Below are positions 21,851 to 32,904 of a stretch of DNA of 64,000 nucleotides, one piece after another. The position numbers and the translations under genes were made by a program. Source of the DNA: Anomaloglossus baeobatrachus (taxonomy: Eukaryota; Chordata; Amphibia; Anura; Aromobatidae); contig NC_134361.1 of the NCBI RefSeq assembly GCF_048569485.1, positions 173,382,492 through 173,446,491 on the forward strand. The letters run 5' to 3'. Numbering within the stretch: the first letter of the stretch is position 1; each line of letters opens with the position of its first letter. The notes under the pieces were generated by a model. That model saw only the letters and a list, made by a program, of their open reading frames with translations, ran no database searches and was not told where the DNA came from.

Positions 21851-22870
21851 TTACAGGTGGGCAACCGCCGCCTGGAGGACTCGCCTACCTAGACTGGCGT
21901 CTGCCGAAGCAAAGGTATGCACTTGATAGTGCTTCGTGAAAGTGTGCAGACTAGACCACGTAGCTGCCTGACACACCTGCTGAGCCGTCGCCCGGTGCCG
22001 CAATGCCCAGGACGCACCTACGGCTCTGGTAGAATGGGCTTTCAATCCTGAAGGGAGCGGAAGCCCAGAAGTACGGTAGGCCTCTAGGATCGGTTCCTTG
22101 ATCCACCGAGCCAAGGTTGACTTGGAGGCCTGAGAGCCCTTACGCTGGCCAGCGACCAGGACAAAGAGCGCATCTGAACGGCGCAGGGGCGCCGTGCGAG
22201 ACACGTAGAACCGGAGTGCTCTCACAAGATCCAAAGAGTGCAAATCCTTTTCACACTGGTGAATTGGATTAGGGCAAAAGGCAGGCAAGGAGATATCCTG
22301 ATTTAGATGGAAAGGGGATACCACCTTAGGGAGAAATTCCGGGACCGGACGCAGAACCACCTTATCCTGGTGGAAAACCAGGAAGGGAGCTTTGCATGAC
22401 AGCGCTGCAAGCTCAGACACTCTCCTAAGTGATGTGACTACCACCAGGAAGGCCACCTTCTGAGAAAGACGGGAGAGCGAGACATCCCGCAGCGGCTCAA
22501 AAGGCGGCTTTTGAAGAGCCGTCAGGACCCTGTTAAGATCCCAAGGTTCCAACGGACGTTTGTAAGGTGGGACCAAGTGGCAAACCCCCTGCAGGAACGT
22601 GCGGACCTGCGGAAGCCTAGCTAGACGCTTTTGAAAAAACACGGAGAGCGCTGATACTTGGCCCTTGAGAGAGCCGAGAGACAACCCCTTGTCCATTCCA
22701 GATTGTAGGAATGAAAGGAATGTTGGTAAGGCAAACGGCCATGGAGGAAAACCGTTATCAGAGCACCAGGATAAGAAGATTTGCCAAGACCTGTAATAGA
22801 TTTTGGCGGACGTTGGCTTCCTGGCTTGTCTCATGGTGGCAATGACATCCTGAGATAACCCTGAAGACGC
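21851..22870 (-). mobile_element. DIRS A: tyrosine recombinase region
   Basis: The encoded recombinase region shows the lambda-integrase-type catalytic pattern: SLRRVSEL (first Arg), then LKAHSTRAVGASWAL (His-x-x-Arg), then TFTKHYQVH (nucleophile Tyr). This enzyme integrates the circular DNA intermediate of DIRS elements, in place of the DDE integrase of LTR elements. The recombinase frame runs on upstream, overlapping the RT/RNase H frame, as is usual for DIRS. Confidence 0.85.
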
Positions 22871-24575
22871 TAGGAGCCAGGACTCAATGGCCACACAGTC
22901 AGGTTGAGGGCCACAGAATTCAGATGGAAAAACGGGCCTTGTGACAGCAAGTCTGGGCGGTCTGAAAGTGCCCACGGTTGTCCCACCGTGAGATGCCACA
23001 GATCCGGGTACCACGACCGCCTCGGCCAGTCTGGAGCGACGAGAATGGCGCGACGGCAGTCGGACCGGATCTTGCGTAGTACCCTGGGCAGCATTGCCAG
23101 AGGAAGAAACACATATGGCAGTCGAAACTGCGACCAATCCTGGACCAAAGCGTCCGCTGCCAGAGCTTTGTGATCCTGAGACCGCGCCATGAAGGCCGGG
23201 ACCTTGTTGTTGTGTCGTGACGCCATGAGATCGACGTCCGGCGTTCCCCAGCGGCGACAGATCTCTCGAAACACGTCTGGGTGAAGAGACCATTCCCCCG
23301 CGTCCATGCCCTGACGACTGAGAAAATCTGCTTCCCAGTTTTCTACGCCCGGGATGTGAACTGCGGAGATGGTAGAGCCTGTGACTTCCACCCACTGCAG
23401 AATCCGCCGGACTTCCTGGAAGGCTTGACGACTGCGAGTGCCGCCTTGGTGGTTGATGTAGGCCACGGCAGTGGCGTTGTCCGACTGGATTCGGATCTGC
23501 CTGCCCTCCAGCCATCGATGGAAAGCCAATAGGGCTAGATATACTGCCCTTATCTCCAGGATATTGATCTGAAGGGACGACTCTATTGGAGTCCAGGTTA
23601 CTTGAGCCCTGTGGTGGAGAAAAACCGCTCTCCAACCTGACAGGCTCGCGTCCGTGGTGACCACGGCCCAGGTTGGGGGTAGGAAGGATTTTCCCCGAGA
23701 CAGAAATGTGGGTAGGAGCCACCACTGAAGTGATGTTTTGGTTGCAAGGGAGAGAGAGATGTTCTTGTCGAGGGAAGCCGAACTCTTGTCCCATTTGCGA
23801 AGAATTTCCCATTGGAGTGGCCGTAGATGGAATTGCGCGAACGGCACTGCCTCCATAGCTGCCACCATCTTCCCCAGGAAGTGCATAAGGCGCCTTAAGG
23901 AGTGTGACTGACTCCGAAGAAGTGATTGCACCCCCGCCTGCAGAGAAAGCTGTTTGTCGCATGGTAGCTTGACTAACGGTTGTTGGGTATGAAACTCCAT
24001 CCCGAGGTAAGTCAGTGATTGGGTCGGCGTCAACTTGGATTTCGGGAAATTGACGATCCACCCGAACTGCTGGAGAGTCGCCAGAGTGACGGTAAGACTT
24101 CGTTGACACGCCACCTGAGAAGGGACCCTGACTAGGAGATCGTCCAAGTAGGGGATCACCGAGTGGCCCTGAGAGTGCAGGACCGCCACGACTGATGCCA
24201 TGACTTTGGTGAAAACCCGTGGGGCTGTCGCCAGGCCGAAGGGCAATGCGACGAACTGGAGATGTTCGTCCCCTATGGCGAACCGCAGGAAACGTTGATG
24301 TTCAGGTGCGATCGGCACATGGAGATAAGCATCCTTGATGTCTATCGATGCTAGGAAGTCTCCTTGTGACATCGAAGCGATGACTGAGCGGAGAGATTCC
24401 ATCCGAAACCGTCTGGTTCTCACATGTCTGTTGAGCAGCTTGAGGTCCAGAACGGGACGGAATGACCCGTCCTTTTTTGACACCACGAACAAGTTGGAGT
24501 AAAAACCGCGACCATGTTCCTGAAGGGGAACGGGAATCACAACTCCTTCCATCTTCAGAGCGTCCACTGCCTGAA
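22870..24575 (-). mobile_element. DIRS A: reverse transcriptase / RNase H region (part)
   Basis: RT blocks in order: VLDLKLLNRHV, SIDIKDAYLHVPI, LPFGLATAPRVFTKVM, IPYLDDLLV (the catalytic DD). RNase H follows with VVTTDASLSGW and IQSDNATAVAYINHQGG, then ADFLSRQ. The upstream end of the region is cut by element B and continues at 30577-30945. It is one part of fossil element A. Confidence 0.85.
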
Positions 24576-25015
24576 AGAAGGGAATTTTGTTTACTTACCG
24601 TAAATTCCTTTTCTTCTAGCTCCTATTGGGAGACCCAGACAATTGGGTGTATAGCTTCTGCCTCCGGAGGCCACACAAAGTATTACACTAAAAGTGTAAA
24701 CCCCTCCCCTCTGCCTATACACCCCCCACCCGTGCATCACGGGCTCCTCAGTTTTGGTGCAAAAGCAGGAAGGAGGAAACTTATAAATTGGTCTAAGGTA
24801 AATTCAATCCGAAGGATGTTCGGAGAACTGAAAACCATGAACCCAGAACAATTCAACATGAACAACATGTGTACACAAAAGAACAACAGCCCGAAGGGAA
24901 CAGGGGCGGGTGCTGGGTCTCCCAATAGGAGCTAGAAGAAAAGGAATTTACGGTAAGTAAACAAAATTCCCTTCTTCTTTGTCGCTCCATTGGGAGACCC
25001 AGACAATTGGGACGT
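24576..25015 (-). repeat. DIRS B: 3' terminal repeat and internal complementary region
   Basis: The outer end 'gggaattttgtttacttacc' (from about 24580) recurs as reverse complement at about 24919-24975, next to the complement of the element's other outer end. This is the same arrangement as in A and D. Splice-site-like strings (CTTCTAG, GGTAAGTAA) lie inside on both strands. Confidence 0.85.
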
Positions 25016-25079
25016 CCAAAAGCAGTCCCTGGGTGGGTAAAAGAATACCTCGGTAATAGAGCCGTAAAACGGCCCCTTC

Positions 25080-26100
25080 CTACAGGTGGGCAACCGCCGC
25101 CTGAAGGACTCGCCTACCTAGGCTGGCATCTGCCGAAGCGTAGGTATGCACCTGATAGTGTTTCGTGAAAGTGTGCAGACTCAACCAGGTAGCCGCCTGA
25201 CACACCTGCTGAGCCGTAGCCTGGTGCCGCAATGCCCAGGACGCACCCACGGCTCTGGTAGAATGGGCTTTCAGCCCTGAAGGAACCGGAAGCCCAGAAG
25301 AACGGTAGGCTTCAAGAATTGGTTCCTTGATCCACCGAGCCAAGGTTGACTTGGAAGCCTGCGACCCTTTACGCTGGCCAGCGACCAGGACAAAGAGCGC
25401 ATCCGAGCGGCGCAGGGGCGCCGTACGAGAAATGTAGAGTCTAAGTGCTCTCACAAGATCTAACAAGTGCAAATCCTTTTCACATTGGTGAACTGGATGA
25501 GGACAAAAAGAAGGTAAGGAGATATCCTGATTGAGATGAAAAGGGGATACCACCTTGGAGAAATTCCGGAACCGGACGCAGAACCACCTTGTCCTGGTGA
25601 AACACCAGGAAGGGGGCTTTGCATGACAGTGCAGCTAGCTCAGACACTCTCCGAAGTGATGTGACTGCCACTAGGAAGACCACCTTCTGCGAAAGAGAAA
25701 TATCTCTCATTGGCTCGAAAGGTGGTTTCTGAAGAGCAGTTAGCACCCTGTTCAGATCCCAGGGTTCTAGCGGACGCTTGTAAGGAGGGACTATGTGGCA
25801 AACCCCCTGCAGGAACGTGCGTACCTGCGGAAGCCTGGCTAGACGCTTTTGAAAAAACACAGAGAGCGCCGAGACTTGTCCCTTAAGAGAGCCGAGAGAC
25901 AAACCCTTTTCCATTCCGGATTGAAGGAAGGACAGAAAAGTGGGCAAGGCAAATGGCCAGGGAGTAAAACCCTGATCAGAGCACCAAGATAAGAAGATCC
26001 TCCACGTCCTGTGGTAGATCTTGGTGGACTTTGGTTTCCTGGCCTGTCTCATAGTGGCAATGACCTCTTGAGATAACCCTGAAGACGCTAGGATCCAGGA
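25080..26100 (-). mobile_element. DIRS B: tyrosine recombinase region
   Basis: It has the same recombinase blocks as in A: SLRRVSELAAL, LKAHSTRAVGASWALRH and LHTFTKHYQVH. It is part of fossil element B. The frame overlaps the RT/RNase H frame upstream. Confidence 0.85.
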
Positions 26101-28235
26101 CTCAATGGCCACACAGTCAGGTTGAGGGCCGCAGAATTCAGATGGAAAAATGGCCCTTGAGACAGTAAGTCTGGACGGTCTGGTAGTGCCCACGGTTGAC
26201 CCACCGTGAGATGCCACAGATCCGGGTACCACGACCTCCTCGGCCAGTCTGGGGCGATGAGGATGGCGCGGCGGCAGTCGGACCTGATCTTGCGTAATAC
26301 TCTGGGCAGCAGTGCCAGAGGAGGAAATACATAAGGCAGCCGAAACTGCGACCAATCCTGAACTAATGCGTCTGCCGCCAGAGCTCTGTGATCTTGAGAC
26401 CGTGCCATGAATGCCGGGACCTTGTTGTTGTGCCGGGACGCCATTAGGTCGACGTCCGGCTTCCCCCAGCGGCAACAGATCTCTTGAAACACGTCCGGGT
26501 GAAGAGACCATTCCCCTGCGTCCATGCCCTGGCGACTGAGGAAGTCTGCTTCCCAGTTTTCTACGCCCGGGATGTGAACTGCGGAGATGGTGGAGGCTGT
26601 GGCTTCCACCCACAGCAGAATTCGCCGAACTTCCTGGAAGGCTTGCCGACTGCGTGTGCCGCCTTGGTGGTTGATGTATGCCACCGCCGTGGCGTTGTCC
26701 GACTGAATTCGGATCTGCCTGCCTTCCAGCCACGGCTGGAACGCCTTTAGGGCTAGATACACTGCCCTTATTTCCAGAACATTGATCTGAAGGGAGGACT
26801 CTGGCTGAGTCCAGGTACCCTGAGCCCTGTGGTGGAGGAAGACTGCTCCCCACCCTGACAGACTCGCGTCCGTCGTGACCACAGCCCAGGATGGGGGTAG
26901 GAATGATTTCCCCTTCAACAAAGAAGTGGGAAGAAGCCACCACTGAAGGGGGGCCTTGGCTGCCCGAGAAAGGGAGACGTTCCTGTCGAGGGACGTCGAC
27001 TTCCTGTCCCATTTGCGGAGAATGTCCCATTGAAGTGGACGCAGATGAAACTGCGCAAATGGAACTGCCTCCATTGCTGCCACCATCTTCCCTAGGAAGT
27101 GCATGAGGCGCCTCAAGGGGTGCGACTGGGCTCGAAGGAGAGATTGCACCCCTGTCCGTAGTGAACGCTGTTTGTCCAGCGGAAGTTTCACTATCGCTGA
27201 GAGAGTATGAAACTCCATCCCGAGATATGTCAGCGATTGGGTCGGTGTCAATTTTGACTTTGGGAAATTGATGATCCACCCGAATCTCTGGAGAGTCTCC
27301 AGAGCGATGTTCAGGCTGTGTTGGCATGCCACCCGAGAGGGGGCCTTGACAAGGAGATCGTCTAAGTAAGGGATCACCGAGTGTCCCTGAGAGTGTAGGA
27401 CTGCTACCACTGTTGCCATGACCTTGGTGAAGACCCGTGGGGCTGTCGCCAGGCCGAAAGGCAGTGCCACGAACTGAAGGTGTTCGTCCCCGATGGCGAA
27501 ACGCAGGAAGCGCTGATGCTCTGGTGCAATCGGCACGTGGAGATAAGCATCCCTGATGTCGATTGATGCTAGGAAGTCTCCTTGCGACATCGAGGCGATG
27601 ACGGAGCGGAGAGATTCCATCCGGAACCGCCTGGTTTTCACGTGTCTGTTGAGCAGTTTGAGGTCCAGAACGGGACGGAAAGATCCGTCCTTTTTTGGCA
27701 CCACAAACAAGTTGGAGTAAAAACCGTGACCCCATTGCTGAAGGGGAACAGGGATCACCACTCCTTCTGCTTTCAGAGTGCTCACCGCCTGAAGAAGAGC
27801 ATCGGCTCGCTCGGGGGGCGGAGATGTTCTGAAGAAACGAGTCGGAGGACGAGAGCGGAACTCTATCCTGTAACCGTGAGACAGAATGTCTCTCACCCAT
27901 CGGTCTTGGACATGTGGCAACCAGGCGTCGCAAAAGCGGGAGAGCCTGCCACCGACCGAGGATGCGGTTTGGGGAGGCCGAAAGTCATGAGGAGGCCGCT
28001 TTGGGAGCGGTTCCTCCGGCGGTCTTTTTAGGACGTGACTTAGACCGCCATGAATCAGAGTTCCTCTGACCCTTCTGTGGCCTGTTGGACGAGGAGAATT
28101 GAGACTTGGCTGAGGGCCGAAAGGACCGAAACCTCGATTGTACCTTTCGTTGTTGAGGTCTGTTTGGTTTGGACTGGGGTAAGGACGAGTCCTTTCCCTT
28201 GGATTGTTTAATGATTTCATCCAATTGCTCGCCAA
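26088..28235 (-). mobile_element. DIRS B: reverse transcriptase / RNase H region
   Basis: A long frame of about 715 residues. The N-terminal part is basic and proline-rich. RT follows with DLKLLNRHVKTRRF, SIDIRDAYLHVPI, FGLATAPRVFTKVM and YLDDLLV. RNase H follows with TTDASLSGWGAVFLHH and QSDNATAVAYINHQGG, then the DIRS-typical tail VDLMASRHNNKVPAF. No separate methyltransferase domain was recognised. Confidence 0.88.
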
Positions 28236-29496
28236 ACAGGCGGTCGCCAGAAAATGGCAAACCGGTTAAGAACTTTTTGGAAGCAGAGTCTGCCTTCCAT
28301 TCACGTAGCCACATGGCCCTGCGGACTGCCACCGAATTGGCGGATGCTACCGCCGTACGGCTCGCGGAGTCCAGGACAGCATTCATGGCGTAGGACGCAA
28401 ACGCCGACGCCTGAGAGGTTAAGGACACAACTTGCGGAGTAGAGGCACGTGTGACTGCATTAATCTCAGACTGACAAGCTGAGATAGCTTGGAGTGCCCA
28501 TACGGCTGCGAATGCCGGAGCAAAGGACGCGCCGATAGCTTCATAGATGGATTTCATCAGGAGCTCCATCTGCCTGTCAGTGGCATCCTTGAGTGATGCC
28601 CCGTCTGCCACTGCGACTATGGATCTAGCCGCCAGTCTAGAGATTGGAGGATCCACCTTGGGACACTGAGCCCAACCCTTGACTACGTCAGGGGGGGAAG
28701 GGATAACGTGTGTCATTAAGGCGCTTAGTAAAGCGCTTATCTGGAAAAGCTCGGTGTTTCTGGACTGTATCTCTGAAGTCGGAGTGATCAAGAAACGCAC
28801 TCCGTGTACGTTTGGGAAACCTAAAGTGGAATTTCTCCTGCTGAGAAGCTGACTCCTCAATCTGAGGAGTTCGAGGAGAAAGATCCAACACCTGATTGAT
28901 GGACGCTATAAGGTCGTTTACTATGGCGTCCCCTTCAGGTGTATCAAGGTTGAGAGCGGCGTCAGAATCAGAGCCCTGATCTGTCACCTCCGCTTCATCC
29001 TCCAGAGAGTCCTCATGCCGAGACCCTGAACAGTGTGATGAAGTCGAGGGAAGCTCCCGGCAAGCCCGCTTAGCCGGTCTGGGACTGCGGTCCGTGTCGG
29101 AGTCCTCACCGTGGGACCTATGAGTCGCCCCAGGAGCACTTTGCTGCGCCGACCGAGGGGGGTCTGAGGGAAAAGGTTCAACAGTGCCCGGGGCCTGTGT
29201 TACAGGTCTGGACTGCAAAGCTTCTAGTATCTTAGCAGACCATTTATCCATAGACTCAGAAAGTTTGTCAGCGAATACTGCAAACTCTGTCCCTGTCACC
29301 TGGACAGTGGCAGCCGGTGGTTCCACCTGGGCCGAGGGTCCCACCAGTGGCAGAGGCTCCGGCTGAGTGAGTGTCACAGGGGCCGAGCATTGCACACAAT
29401 GAGGGTAGGTGGAACCTGCAGGTAGCATAGCCGCACATGAAGTACAGGTTGCAAAGTAAGCCTGTGCCTTGGCACCCTTGCTTTTTGCGGACGACA
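27985..29496 (-). mobile_element. DIRS B: gag-like region
   Basis: The region is read from an ATG complement at 29494-29496. It begins with a small Cys-rich knuckle (CTSCAAMLPAGS...HCVQC, CxxC-x(n)-CxxC) and continues with an acidic, serine-rich middle and a basic C-terminus that overlaps the RT frame. It occupies the position of the DIRS first ORF. Its molecular role is not established here. Confidence 0.75.
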
Positions 29497-30424
29497 TGCT
29501 GTTATCTCCTCTTCGAGCAATCAGAGGGTATATAGCCAAAGCAATAGTGCGGCCGTATAGAGTAAATGTATACAATATATAAATATACACTTCGGCACCC
29601 AGGGGGGCAAGCACCTAGTAACAGGTGTGGCTTACCGACCGCCCTCAGCGTTTGTGTGACCACCAGATTCCCTGCCTGGGCCTCCCAGAGCTGTTGGAGC
29701 TCGTCTCTGAAGTTCTCCAGCGTCAGAAGTGCTGATAGGAATGGCTGCCAGCGTTCTGAGAGGAGGAGGGAGCCGTGGGCGTGCCTTAGAAAGTGCGGGA
29801 ATCTGGTGCCCCACGGTGCTCAGTGAGGGGGGAGGAGGATACTAAGTATGCTCCAGCCCTCAGCGCTGACGTCCAGTGCAGCGTCCCGCCCTTACCCCTG
29901 ACTGGCAGGCCCGGGGGCGGGAATATGCGGTACTAGGCCGCAAAAGCCGGGGACTAAAGTTATAAGCGCGGCCGGCAAACAAGCGCGGTCAGCGCGGTAG
30001 TCCCGGCGCACAAACACAACCAGCAGCTGCTGCAGCGTCCATTAGACAGGCGCTCTATGCGCCGTCCCCAAGGGGACACAGAGTACCTCAGAGGAGCAGG
30101 GCCTGTCCCTGACGATACCCGGTCTCCTGTCCAGCAGATTCCCCCAGGGGCTGCGGAGGGAGCACGGTCCCAGTGCCTGGTGACCGGTTAGGATCCCACT
30201 TCACCCAGAGCCCCTAAGGGATGGGGAAGGAAAACAGCATGTGGCTCCAGCCTTTGTACCCGCAATGGGTACCTCAACCTTAACAGCACCGCCGACCAGA
30301 GTGGGGTGAGAAGGGAGCATGCCGGGGGCCCTGTTATGGGCCCTCTTTTCTTCCATCCGATATAGTCAGCAGCTGCTGCTGACTAAATTGTGGAGCTTGC
30401 GTGCATGTGTGCCTCCTTCAACAC

Positions 30425-30575
30425 AAAGCATAAAACTGAGGAGCCCGTGATGCACGGGGGGGTGTATAGGCAGAGGGTAGGGGTTTACACTTTTAAGTGT
30501 AATACTTTGTGTGGCCTCCGGAGGCAGAAGCTATACACCCAATTGTCTGGGTCTCCCAATGGAGCGACAAAGAAA
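30425..30575 (-). repeat. DIRS B: 5' inverted terminal repeat
   Basis: 'gcataaaactgaggagcccg' through 'gggtctcccaatggagcgac' is the inverted partner of the repeat starting at 24576. The complement of its outer end is present in the internal complementary region near 24980-25010. Confidence 0.85.
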
Positions 30576-30576
30576 A

Positions 30577-30945
30577 GTGCATCGGCCTGTGCAGGGGGTG
30601 GGGAGGTTCTGAAGAAACGAGCCGCAGGACAAGAGCTGAACTCTATCCTGTAACCATGAGACAGAATGTCTCTCACCCAACGGTCTTGAACGTGTGGCCA
30701 CCAGGCGTCGCCAAAGCGGGAGAGCCTGCCACCGACCGAGGATGTGGGTAGGTGAGGCCGAGAGTCATGAGGAGGCAGTCTTTGAGGCAGTGCCTCCTGC
30801 GGCCTTTTGGGGGCGTGACTTGGACCGCCACGCATAGGAGTTCCTCTGGCCTTTCTCCGGCCGGTTGGACGAAGGGGCTTGGGTCTTGGCGGAGGGACGA
30901 AAGGATCGAAACCTCGATTGGATCTTTCTCTGTTGAGGTCTCTTA
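30577..30945 (-). mobile_element. DIRS A: start of RT region, beyond element B
   Basis: After B ends, sequence homologous to B positions 27800-28160 resumes ('gaggttctgaagaaacgag', 'gagagcctgccaccgaccga'). It continues the part of A that stopped at 24575, which proves that B is nested. It ends at the Harbinger-like MITE. Confidence 0.85.
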
Positions 30946-31628
30946 AGCTGGTGTCACACAGCGACAACGACGTCGCTGCTACGTCACCATTTTCTGTGAC
31001 GTTGCAGCGACGTCCCGTCGCTGTCGCTGTGTGTGACATCCAGCAACGACCTGGCCCCTGCTGTGAGGTCGCCGGTCGTTGCTGAATGTCCAGCTTCATT
31101 TTTTGGTCGTCACTCTCCCGCTGTGACACACACATCGCTGTGTGTGACAGCGAGAGAGCGACGAAATGAAGCGAGCAGGGAGCAGGAGCCGGCGTCTGGC
31201 AGCTGCGGTAAGCTGTAACCAGCGTAAACATCGGGTAACCAAGGGAAGCCAGTGCCGGCTCCTGCTCTGTGCACATGTGGCTGCAGTACACATCGGGTAA
31301 TTAACCCGATGTATACTGTAGCAAGGAGAGCAAGGAGCCAGCGCTAAGCAGTGTGCGCGGCTCCCTGCTCTCTGCACTGTGACATGTAGCTGCAGCACAC
31401 ATTGGGTAATTAACCCGATGTGTACTGTACCTAGGAGAGCAAGGAGCCAGCGCTAAGCGCGGCTCCCTGCGCTCTGCACATGTAGCACAGCGACGTTATG
31501 ATCGCTGCTGCTTCTGCTGTGTTTGACAGCTAAGCAGCGATCATAACAGCGACTTACAAGGTCGCTGTTACGTCACAGAAAATGGTGACGTAACAGCGAC
31601 GTCGCTGTCGCTTAGTGTGAACCCAGCT
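30946..31628. mobile_element. Harbinger-like non-autonomous element, 683 bp, inside DIRS A
   Basis: TTA target copies lie at 30943-30945 and 31629-31631. The ends are AGCTGGTGTCACACAGCG and, inverted from the right, AGCTGGGTTCACACTAAG. The interior shares 'ggtaattaacccgatgtgta' blocks with the 13998-14891 element, and the arms face each other ('cgacgtcgctgctacgtcac' against 'gtgacgtaacagcgacgtcg'). It is younger than DIRS element A. Confidence 0.8.
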
Positions 31629-31631
31629 TTA

Positions 31632-32880
31632 GGTTTGGACTGTGGTAAGGAGGAGTCCTTTCCCGAGGATTCCTTAGTAATCTCATCCAGCCGGTCGCCA
31701 AATAAACGTTCGCCAGAAAAAGGCAAACCAGTTAAGAACCTTTTGGAAGCTGAATCTGCTTTCCATTCACGTAGCCACATGGCCCTGCGGACAGCCACGG
31801 AGTTAGCGGATGCCACGGCCGTACAGCTAGCAGAGTCCAGGACGGCGTTCATGGCGTAGGACGAAAATGCTGATGCCTGCGAGGTCAAGGAAGAAACATG
31901 AGGAGCAGAATTCCGCGTGACAGCATTAATCTCAGACAGACATGCCGAGATTGCTTGGAGAGCCCACACAGCGGCAAAGGCCGGGGCGAAAGATGCGCCC
32001 GTGGCCTCATAAATAGACTTCACTAAGATCTCTATCTGTCTGTCCGTGGCATCCTTCAGGGATGAGCCATCGGAAACAGACACAACGGACCTGGCGGCCA
32101 ATCGAGAGACTGGTGGATCCACCTTGGGCGAGTGTGCCCAGCCCTTAACGACTTCAGGTGGAAAAGGATAACGCGTGTCAGAGTGCCTTTTAGCAAAACG
32201 CTTGTCCGGGACTGCTCTGGGCTTCTGGACAGCGTCCCTGAAGTTAGAGTGATCAAAAAACGCATTGCGCGTACGTTTGGGGAATCGGAATTGGTGTTTC
32301 TCCTGCTGAGAAGCCGACTCCTCTACAGGTGCAGGTGGGGGAGAGATCAACACCTGGTTGATGGACGAGATAAGATCATTTACTAAGGCGTCCCCCTCAG
32401 GGGTATCAAGGTTGAGGGCGAAGTCAGGGTCAGAGCCCTGAGCTCCCACGTCCGCCTCGTCATCCTGAGAGTCCTCAAGCTGAGATCCAGAGCAGCGTGA
32501 GGAGGCCGGGGAAGAGTCCCAGCGAGGCCGCTTAGCCGGTCTGGGACTGCGATCCGGGCAGGAGTCTTCCGCCTGGGACCTAGGGGCTATCCTGGGAGCG
32601 CGCTGCGGCGCGGACCGAGAAGGCCCTGGAGGAGACAAACTAACAGGGGCCGGGGCCTGTGAAGAGCCCGGTCTGGACTGCAAAGCCTCAAGGAGCTTAG
32701 ATGACCATTTGTCCATAGACTGTGCAATGGATTGAGAAAGTGACAGAGAGCGTCTCAGCGATAGAGGCCAACGACGGTGTCTCTGTCCCTGCTGACTGCT
32801 AAGGGGGAGCAGGGGGATCTACATGAGCCGAGGGGCCCACAAGTGCCCTAGGCTCCGGCTGAGCAAGCGCGGCAGGAGTC
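31632..32880 (-). mobile_element. DIRS A: gag-like region
   Basis: Homologous to the gag-like region of B and D: PKRTRNAFFDHSNFRDAVQK, KVDPPVSRLAARSVVSV and SANSVAVRRAMWLREWKADS. The N-terminal Cys-rich part is missing at the junction with segment C near 32880-32905. Confidence 0.8.
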
Positions 32881-32904
32881 GAGCATTGATCACAGTGAGG
32901 AGCG

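Larger units (their letters stand above)
24576..30575 (-). mobile_element. DIRS-type retrotransposon B, nested in A
   Basis: A DIRS element of about 6.0 kb in minus-strand sense. Parts: 3' terminal repeat (24576-24760), internal complementary region (about 24913-25015), recombinase (25080-26100), RT/RNase H (26088-28235), gag-like (27985-29496), 5' leader and terminal repeat (29497-30575). It interrupts the RT region of element A, whose sequence stops at 24575 and resumes at 30577. It looks structurally complete with about two breaks in its coding regions. It is younger than A because it is inserted into it, and its sequence is close to both A and D. Confidence 0.88.
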
